The notes below the pieces were generated by a model that searched no databases, was not told the origin of the DNA, and worked only from the letters and a program-made list of their open reading frames with translations. The position numbers and the translations under genes are program-made. Positions 12,242-17,420 of a DNA stretch of 17,420 bases are shown here, piece after piece; within the stretch, counting starts at the first letter, position 1; every line of letters begins with the position of its first letter. This DNA comes from an uncultured Eubacteriales bacterium (GTDB taxonomy: Bacteria > Bacillota > Clostridia > Oscillospirales > Oscillospiraceae), in contig URWG01000023.1 in the NCBI GenBank assembly GCA_900551495.1, positions 1 through 17,420 of the forward strand. The letters run 5' to 3'.

Positions 12242-13255
12242 TCAGCCCCTTTCGACAGAGATCGCGTGGCAGACGGCGGGAACGGACTCGCCCTGCTGCG
12301 TGGAAAGCGGGGACAGCAGCGCGCCCGTGCCGCAGAACAGCAGCCGCTGCAGCTCTCCGCGTTCCAAACGCCCCAAAAGATGCCCGCAGAGGACCGACGC
12401 GCTGCATCCGCAGCCGCTGCCGCCGCAGTGAACGTCCTGCTTTTTCGCGTCAAAGATCATCACGCCGCAGTCGTCGTACCGCGTGCCGAGGTGAACGCCC
12501 TCGCGCTCAAACAGCTCGCGGACGATGCGGCTGCCGAGACTGCCGAGGTCACCGGTGACGATCAGATCATAGTCCTCCGGCGCGCAGTGCAGATCGTCAA
12601 AATGGGCGCGGAGGGTTTCAAACGCCGCCGGCGCCATTGCCGCGCCCATGTTATTGGCATCCTTGATGCCGCGGTCAACGATCGTGCCGACGGTCGCCTT
12701 TTTCAGCCGCGGTCCCTCGCCGCAATTGCCGAGAATGACCGCGCCCGCACCCGTCACCGTCCATTGTGCAGTCGGCGTCCGCTGCCCGCCGTAGCCGAGC
12801 GGGAAACGGTACTGCCGCTCCGACGAGGCAAAATGGGACGACGAGAGCGTGAGCGTTTTCCTGCAAAAGCCGCCACTGATCGCCATTGCCGCTAGGACCA
12901 AGCCCTCCGCCATCGTCGAGCACGCGCCGTACAGCCCGAAGGTCGGCACGCCGTTGTTGCGCATGGAGAAGCTTGAGCCGATGCACTGGTTCAGCAGGTC
13001 GCCGACGAAGGCTGCGTCAAGATCGGTCTCCTTCAGACCGACCTTCTGCATTGCCAGCAGCATGGCGGTTTTCTGCATTTGCGTTTCCGCCTTTTCCCAT
13101 GTTTTCTGCCCAAAGAGCGTGTCCTTTGAGGTTACGTCAAACGTATTCTTGAGCGGACCCTCCGACTCCTTCTTTCCCGCGACGGAGGCGTAGGACAAAA
13201 GAACGGGCGGCTGCGGAAAGACCATGCTGCGTTTTCCCTGATGTGCTGCTTCCAT
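12242..13255 (-). CDS. spoVAD: Stage V sporulation protein AD
   Basis: A 337-aa thiolase-fold protein of the SpoVA complex, which in Bacillus binds dipicolinic acid on the outer face of the inner spore membrane. Family features are FDVTSKDTLFGQKTWEKAE near the N-terminus, LLNQCIGSSF, the GLYGACSTMAEGL nucleophile-region remnant, SSHFASSERQYRFPLGYG, and the GSGCGCSA stretch near the C-terminus. The ATG at 13255 has GGAGG with six-base spacing. It is preceded by a candidate sigma-G promoter (13287-13315) and directly followed by spoVAE. The usual first gene, spoVAC, is not upstream: that position holds a divergent membrane-protein gene. Identification is confident. Confidence 0.96.
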   Translation of the reverse strand: MEAAHQGKRSMVFPQPPVLLSYASVAGKKESEGPLKNTFDVTSKDTLFGQKTWEKAETQMQKTAMLLAMQKVGLKETDLDAAFVGDLLNQCIGSSFSMRNNGVPTFGLYGACSTMAEGLVLAAMAISGGFCRKTLTLSSSHFASSERQYRFPLGYGGQRTPTAQWTVTGAGAVILGNCGEGPRLKKATVGTIVDRGIKDANNMGAAMAPAAFETLRAHFDDLHCAPEDYDLIVTGDLGSLGSRIVRELFEREGVHLGTRYDDCGVMIFDAKKQDVHCGGSGCGCSASVLCGHLLGRLERGELQRLLFCGTGALLSPLSTQQGESVPAVCHAISVERG

Positions 13256-13286
13256 AAAGCACCTCCGATGTTTCGTTTTCCGTCGA

Positions 13287-13315
13287 TATTATGTGAAAAT
13301 TATGAAGAAAAATCC
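13287..13315 (-). promoter_or_regulatory. Candidate sigma-G promoter of spoVAD
   Basis: On the minus strand GGATT (13311-13315), a 17-base spacer and CATAATA (13287-13293). The -10 box fits the forespore consensus; the -35 box deviates at two positions. The spoVA operon is known to be under sigma-G in Bacillus. Confidence 0.5.
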
Positions 13316-13323
13316 GTTTCGGC

Positions 13324-13352
13324 TTGCAATTCCGCCGATTTTTCAGTATAAT
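13324..13352 (+). promoter_or_regulatory. Promoter of the four-TM membrane protein gene
   Basis: TTGCAA (13324-13329), a 17-base spacer and TATAAT (13347-13352). The -10 box overlaps an ATG at 13351, which rules that ATG out as the start. Confidence 0.75.
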
Positions 13353-13380
13353 GGAAAAAAACGAAAGTGAGGAAGCTTTG

Positions 13381-13965
13381 ATGGAGCCTGTTACCCGCAA
13401 TCCCGCCGAGATCGAGCCGAAGGAGAATGTTTTCCTCGGCGTTGTCGGTGCGCTTCTGTTTTCCCTTGCCGGAGCGCTCGTCTACTTCTTGCTCAGCCGC
13501 GTCGGTTACATTGCCAGCCTCAGTGCTTCGGTCGGTGCACTTTGCGCCTGCTTCGGCTACGGTCTGTTTTCCCGCAAAAAGGGGACTAAGGCGGGTGTGA
13601 TCGCCGCAGCGGTCACGACTGTCATTACGATGGCGCTTGCGGTCGTGTTTTGCCTTGCCTTTGATTTTTACGAGTACATTCAAAATGACTATGCGAATGT
13701 GAAGCTGACCGAGGTGATTGGCAGAACGGTGCGCTGCCTGTTCGACGGCACACATCAGCTTGAGTACGGCGCCCATGTTTATTGGTTTGATATGTCGGGC
13801 TTTGTGAAGGACCTGATCGGCACGGCGATCTTCACCGCGCTCGGTATTTTCGGCTTTGTCGGAACGGAGAGGAATAAGCGCAAGGCTGCTGCACAGGCGG
13901 CACAGCCGCAGACAGTTCAGCCGCAGACCCCGCCGACGGAAAACGATTCGCCCGAAGAGGAGTAA
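13381..13965 (+). CDS. Four-TM membrane protein, function unknown
   Basis: A 194-aa integral membrane protein with four predicted membrane segments: ENVFLGVVGALLFSLAGALV (residues about 15-35), YIASLSASVGALCACFGYGL, AGVIAAAVTTVITMALAVVF, and FVKDLIGTAIFTALGIFGFV (near 145-165). The region between the third and fourth, roughly 50 residues, is polar. A cytoplasmic tail rich in Gln, Pro and acidic residues ends the protein (QPQTVQPQTPP, then EEE). The start at 13381 has GAGG eight bases upstream; earlier in-frame ATG codons lie within the promoter. No family was recognised. It is a single gene with its own promoter and terminator and is divergent from spoVAD. Confidence 0.85.
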   Translation: MEPVTRNPAEIEPKENVFLGVVGALLFSLAGALVYFLLSRVGYIASLSASVGALCACFGYGLFSRKKGTKAGVIAAAVTTVITMALAVVFCLAFDFYEYIQNDYANVKLTEVIGRTVRCLFDGTHQLEYGAHVYWFDMSGFVKDLIGTAIFTALGIFGFVGTERNKRKAAAQAAQPQTVQPQTPPTENDSPEEE

Positions 13966-13977
13966 AAATGAGAAATT

Positions 13978-14015
13978 AAAACGGAGTGGAGCTCTTTTGA
14001 ACTCCACTCCGTTTT
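13978..14015. terminator. Bidirectional terminator
   Basis: AAAACGGAGTGGAG pairs perfectly over 14 bases with its complement (14002-14015) around a 10-base loop, with T tracts on both strands. It ends both the membrane-protein gene (plus) and the 96-aa gene (minus). Confidence 0.9.
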
Positions 14016-14024
14016 GTTGTGTTG

Positions 14025-14315
14025 TTATTTTGCGTTCAGCGCACGTTCCAGCCACACGCAGCCGACATCCAGCGCGGTGTAGAAGCCGTCTTTTTCGCTC
14101 TTCTTGACCACGCGGTCACGCGCCTTTGCGTTGGGGTCCGTCCGCTGAAGCTGGACGGAGACCTTCGTTGCAAGGTCAAGGTCGTTCAGCTTCTTGGATT
14201 CGAGAATTTGCAGCATGACGATGTATTCATCCGCCATCGAGCCGTAATAAACCAGATTGTCCTTGCGCATCAGGGGATGCCCCTTGTACATCAGGACTTC
14301 GCTTTTCTCTGCCAT
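14025..14315 (-). CDS. 96-aa protein, function unknown
   Basis: A 96-aa soluble protein starting MAEKSEVLMYKGHPLMRKDN, with GSMADEYIVMLQILESKKL in the middle and a charged second half (RTDPNAKARDRVVKKSEK, DGFYTALDVGCVWLERALN). The start at 14315 has GGAGG five bases upstream; an in-frame ATG six codons earlier lies before that site. It follows ireB by 33 bases on the same strand and probably shares its promoter at 14624-14652. I do not recognise the family; it looks like a conserved small protein of the Oscillospiraceae. No Cys/His motif, membrane segment or signal peptide is present. Confidence 0.85.
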   Translation of the reverse strand: MAEKSEVLMYKGHPLMRKDNLVYYGSMADEYIVMLQILESKKLNDLDLATKVSVQLQRTDPNAKARDRVVKKSEKDGFYTALDVGCVWLERALNAK

Positions 14316-14348
14316 AGCTACCTCCAAAGTCAATGTAACCCGAATCGA

Positions 14349-14594
14349 TCAATCGAACAGGTAATGCCGCACCAGCTCCTGCAGCAGCTCATCGCGGTCG
14401 AGCTTGCAGATCAGGCTGCGCGCATTGTTATGATTGGTGATATAGGTCGGGTCCTCGGAGAGGATGTAGCCGACGATCTGGTTAATGGGGTTATAGCCCT
14501 TTTCGGTCAGCGAGCGATAGACCTGCGTCAAGGTCTGCTTCATCTCCTCGCTGCCCTCGGCAGGAACGGCGTACTTAATCGTGTTATGATCCAA
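14349..14594 (-). CDS. ireB: IreB-family regulatory phosphoprotein (UPF0297)
   Basis: An 81-aa protein of the IreB/UPF0297 (DUF965) family. The family signature EKGYNPINQIVGYILSEDP is intact, followed by YITNHNNARSLICKLDRDEL and the C-terminal ELVRHYL. In Enterococcus, IreB is phosphorylated by the Ser/Thr kinase IreK and influences cell-envelope stress and cephalosporin resistance. The start chosen is TTG at 14594: AAGGAGG lies eight bases upstream, while the possible GTG six codons earlier overlaps that site. The family is commonly encoded beside alaS and ruvX (yqgF); neither is present here, where the neighbours are pheT upstream and an unknown gene downstream. A promoter is seen at 14624-14652. 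Confidence 0.93.
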   Translation of the reverse strand: MDHNTIKYAVPAEGSEEMKQTLTQVYRSLTEKGYNPINQIVGYILSEDPTYITNHNNARSLICKLDRDELLQELVRHYLFD

Positions 14595-14623
14595 AACGAC
14601 TACCTCCTTCACGGTTTTTCTAT

Positions 14624-14652
14624 ATCATATACCAAATCCCCGATAATGTAAA
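14624..14652 (-). promoter_or_regulatory. Promoter of ireB
   Basis: TTTACA (14647-14652), a 17-base spacer and TATGAT (14624-14629) on the minus strand, 30 bases upstream of the ireB start. No clear terminator was seen between pheT and this promoter. Confidence 0.7.
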
Positions 14653-14710
14653 GAAAAAACCGAGAACATTTTGGTAACAAATTGAAATTGCCCCGGGTCG
14701 GGAGCGGCGG

Positions 14711-17098
14711 TCAGCGCAGCTTCGCGCCCAGCTCGGCTTCCAGCGCGGCGAGAACGGCACCGATGACGCCCTCGGAATCGGTGTCGGTCAGGGTGCGGTC
14801 GTCGGCGCGGAGGGTCAGCGAGAAGGCGACGCTCTTTTTGCCGCAGTCAATGCCCTTGCCGCGATAAATGTCGAACAGACGTACCTCGCGCAGCAGCTTG
14901 CCGCCCGCCTTGCGGATGCAGTCGGTCAGTGCGCCGACGGTAACGGCCTCGTCACAGACCACGGCGATGTCGCGCGATACGGCGGGGTACTTGGGCAGCG
15001 GCTGATAGGTCTTTTCCGGTCGGACCAGCGCGGTCAGAGCGGTGAAGTCCAGCTCGGCGGCGTAGATCTCCGCGTCGATGCCGTAATTCTGCGCGACCAG
15101 CGGGTGGATTTGACCGAGGGTGCCGATCTTCACGCCGTCCACGGTGAGCGCGGCGCAGCGCCCGGGATGGTAGGCGGGGTCGTCATGAACGGCGGCGTAC
15201 TGTCCGGCGCCGGTGTTCATGCCCTTCAGGATCGCCTCGATCTCGCCCTTGAGGGTGAAGAAGTCCTCGCCCTCGCCGTAGGTGCCGAGGACCAGATGCT
15301 TCGGCTCGTCGGGCAGACGCTGCTCCTCGACGGGAAGGTAGACCTTCGCCAGCTCGTAGAGCTTGCAGGCGGCATTGTGATAGGCGTTGTTCCGCGCAAG
15401 AATCGCCAGCATCGACGGCAGGGCGACGGTGCGCATCACGGAGGCATCCTCGCCGAGCGCGTTCTGAATACGCAGGGGCTTGCGGAGCGGGGAGTCTGCG
15501 GGCAGGCGGATCAGGTCGAACGACGACGGCGAGACGAAGGAGTAGGTCAGAATCTCGCTGTAGCCGAGGCTGCGGCAGAGACTGCCGACGCGGTTTTCCT
15601 GCACCATCGTGCCGGTGTAGCCGCCCTCCAGCGCGATACCCTTAAAGACGGTGGTGGGGATTTCGTTGTAGCCGTAAAGACGACCGACCTCCTCGGCAAT
15701 GTCCGCGGTCTGCACAAGATCGGGACGCCAAGAGGGAACGCGGATCGTTCTGCCCTCGACGGGGATCTCCAGGCGGCGCAGATATTCGACCATATCCGCC
15801 TCGGAAATATCGGTGCCGAGCAGGGCGTTGATGCGCTCCGGCTCCAGCTCCAGCGTGCGCGGCTCGGGAATGTAGTTGAGCACGTCGATCATGCCGTCCA
15901 TGACCTCGCCCGCGCCGAGCAGCTCGACCAGCTCACAGGCGCGGTTGACGGCGGGAACGGTGAGCAGCGGGTCGATATTCTTCTCGAACTTGCCCGATGC
16001 CTCGGTACGCATACCCAGCGCCAGGGCGGTCTGACGGATGGAGATGCCGTTGAAGTTCGCGGATTCGAACACGACATCGGCGGTGTCGGCGACGATCTCG
16101 CTGTTTTCGCCGCCCATAATGCCCGCAAGACCGATGGGCTTCTCGCCGTCGGCAATGACGAGCATACCGGCAGTGAGGCGGCGCTCGGTGCCGTCGAGCG
16201 TGGTCAGCGTCTCGCCTGCCTCGCTTCTGCGGACGACGATCTTGCCGGAGCCGACGTAGCGGTAGTCAAAGGCGTGCATCGGCTGACCGTATTCGAGCAT
16301 GACATAGTTCGTGATGTCCACGATATTGTTGATGGGGCGCACACCGTTGGCACGCAGACGCTGCCGCAGCCACTTCGGGGACGGCGCGACCTTGACGTTG
16401 CGGACCATTCTTGCGGTATAGCGGCTGCACAGGTCCTCGGCGGGGACCTCGACGTCCAAAAGCTCGGTCAGCTCGCCCGCAGCGCCGCCCTTCACGGTCG
16501 GCTCGTGGTGGCGCATGGGCAGATTGAAGGCGGCGGCAGCCTCCCGCGCCAGACCGATGACGGAATAACAGTCGGGACGGTTGTTGGTGATCTCAAAATC
16601 CACAACGGTATCGTTGTTGCCGATCACGGCGTTGATGTCGTCGCCGGGCTTGCAGTCCTCCTCCAAAATCCAAATGCCGTCCTCAATGGCATAGGGGAAG
16701 TCGTTGAGTGTCAGATTCAGCTCCTTGAGGGAGCAGAGCATACCGTTCGACACGACGCCGCGCAGCTTGCCCTCGGTGATGTGGATGCCGCCGGGCAGAT
16801 AGGAGTTGTGCAGCGCGGCGGGAACAAGGTCGCCCTCGCGGACGTTCTGCGCACCGGTGACGATCTGCACCGGCTCGTCCCTGCCGACATCGACCTGACA
16901 GACCCACATATGGTCGGAGTTCTCGTGGCGGACGACGGAAAGCACCCGACCGACAACGACATTGCGGATTTCGGCATCCAGCCGCTCGTAAGTCTCAACC
17001 TTCTGCCCCGCGACGGTCAGTGTTTCCACAAATTCTTTATCCGATACCTCGGAAAGATCAACAAAATCCTCGTTGAGCCAATTTCTGTTTAATTTCAT
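14711..17098 (-). CDS. pheT: Phenylalanyl-tRNA synthetase beta subunit
   Basis: A full-length 795-aa beta subunit of the alpha2-beta2 enzyme that charges tRNA-Phe. Order of domains: N-terminal B1 with an EMAP-type tRNA-binding fold (about 40-150, VVGRVLSVVRHENSDHMWVC), B3/B4 editing domain (about 210-390), B5 DNA-binding-like domain (about 410-475), the catalytic-like core, and a C-terminal anticodon-binding FDX-ACB domain (last 95 residues, from PKYPAVSRDIAVVC). The ATG at 17098 has AAGGAGG upstream and begins 12 bases after the pheS stop, so the two are one operon. Identity is certain from length and motifs. I see no T-box or attenuator; it would lie upstream of pheS, outside the window. 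Confidence 0.98.
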   Translation of the reverse strand: MKLNRNWLNEDFVDLSEVSDKEFVETLTVAGQKVETYERLDAEIRNVVVGRVLSVVRHENSDHMWVCQVDVGRDEPVQIVTGAQNVREGDLVPAALHNSYLPGGIHITEGKLRGVVSNGMLCSLKELNLTLNDFPYAIEDGIWILEEDCKPGDDINAVIGNNDTVVDFEITNNRPDCYSVIGLAREAAAAFNLPMRHHEPTVKGGAAGELTELLDVEVPAEDLCSRYTARMVRNVKVAPSPKWLRQRLRANGVRPINNIVDITNYVMLEYGQPMHAFDYRYVGSGKIVVRRSEAGETLTTLDGTERRLTAGMLVIADGEKPIGLAGIMGGENSEIVADTADVVFESANFNGISIRQTALALGMRTEASGKFEKNIDPLLTVPAVNRACELVELLGAGEVMDGMIDVLNYIPEPRTLELEPERINALLGTDISEADMVEYLRRLEIPVEGRTIRVPSWRPDLVQTADIAEEVGRLYGYNEIPTTVFKGIALEGGYTGTMVQENRVGSLCRSLGYSEILTYSFVSPSSFDLIRLPADSPLRKPLRIQNALGEDASVMRTVALPSMLAILARNNAYHNAACKLYELAKVYLPVEEQRLPDEPKHLVLGTYGEGEDFFTLKGEIEAILKGMNTGAGQYAAVHDDPAYHPGRCAALTVDGVKIGTLGQIHPLVAQNYGIDAEIYAAELDFTALTALVRPEKTYQPLPKYPAVSRDIAVVCDEAVTVGALTDCIRKAGGKLLREVRLFDIYRGKGIDCGKKSVAFSLTLRADDRTLTDTDSEGVIGAVLAALEAELGAKLR

Positions 17099-17110
17099 TG
17101 CCGCACCTCC

Positions 17111-17420
17111 TTAAAACTGCGAAAGGAACCGAATGTCGTTGTCGAAGATCAGACGCAGATCGTTGATCCGCAGACGACCCATCGCCATTCGCTCCAAGCC
17201 GATGCCAAAGGCAAAGCCGGAATACTTCTTGCTGTCAATGCCGCAGCCCTCAAGCACCTTCGGATGCACCATGCCCGCGCCGAGCAGCTCGATCCAGCCC
17301 TCGCCGTGGCAGGTGGAGCAGACCTGACCGTTTGTTTCGCCCGTGCCGCGGCACTTGAAGCACTGCATATCCACCTCGCAGCTCGGCTCGGTGAACGGGA
17401 AGTGGTGCGGGCGGAAGCGG
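17111..17420 (-). CDS. pheS: Phenylalanyl-tRNA synthetase alpha subunit, C-terminal part
   Basis: The window cuts this gene; only the last 102 or so codons are seen. They include class II motif 2 (FRPHHFPFTEPSCEVD), an insert with four cysteines in two pairs (CFKCRGTG and CSTCHGEG), GWIELLGAGMVHPKVL, and motif 3 (GFAFGIGLERMAMGRLRIND). The Cys pairs suggest a zinc-binding knuckle, a variation found in some bacterial PheS proteins. The stop is at 17111 and pheT follows after 12 bases. Identification is certain. Confidence 0.97.
   Translation of the reverse strand, partial: RFRPHHFPFTEPSCEVDMQCFKCRGTGETNGQVCSTCHGEGWIELLGAGMVHPKVLEGCGIDSKKYSGFAFGIGLERMAMGRLRINDLRLIFDNDIRFLSQF

Noticed and set aside
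15104..17092. 662-aa open frame on the plus strand
   Set aside because: It is antisense to pheT, which is certain by homology, and begins without a ribosome site.

Overview
This window looks like chromosomal DNA of a spore-forming, anaerobic member of the Clostridia, probably Oscillospiraceae-like. The evidence is the gene content: cotJC, a SleC-type cortex-lytic enzyme, spoVAD and spoVAE, an SLH-domain surface protein, and pheST next to an IreB gene. Strong AAGGAGG-type ribosome sites and G+C-rich coding DNA fit this. No rRNA, tRNA or CRISPR array was seen. The genus is an inference and cannot be fixed from this sequence alone.

Region 1 (1 to about 3292) is visibly more A+T-rich and is one end of an integrated mobile element. 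Read on the minus strand it carries an unrecognised C-terminal ORF, a 59-aa conserved-looking protein, ParA, ParB, a frameshifted lipoprotein, a Cys-rich KTR-type zinc-ribbon peptide, then a run of hairpins. The element ends inside a manganese-catalase-like spore coat gene (cotJC), of which only the 3' three quarters remain (3293-3706).

Region 2 (3700-7640) is host DNA: an SLH surface protein with its own promoter and tandem terminators, then cysK divergent from an Rrf2-family regulator. The regulator has an IscR-like Cys triad and a C-terminal -DYVI tail, which suggests direct contact with CysK as in the CymR-CysK system.

Region 3 (7640-10435) is a minus-strand spore cortex group: a four-helix-type protein, the SleC N-terminal domain, the SleC catalytic core (SpoIID-like plus two peptidoglycan-binding domains), and a second protein with two peptidoglycan-binding domains. 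The SleC N-terminal and core genes lie in the same frame, separated by a single TAG that doubles as part of the ribosome site of the second gene.

Region 4 (10436-13255) holds a PRPP-binding phosphoribosyltransferase, then 577 bases without a gene filled by a MITE-like repeat and a series of perfect hairpins. It continues with a 35-residue protein that is 83% Asn/Gln, and spoVAE/spoVAD without spoVAC. The tiny Asn/Gln protein is preceded by an excellent match to a forespore (sigma-G) promoter, and spoVAD has a weaker one, so this block is probably expressed in the developing spore.

Region 5 (13256-17420) is housekeeping: a four-TM membrane protein of unknown function, a small unrecognised protein, ireB, pheT and the C-terminal end of pheS. 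The most interesting items are the Asn/Gln spore-type peptide, the split sleC, the interrupted cotJC, and the cysK/Rrf2 divergon.
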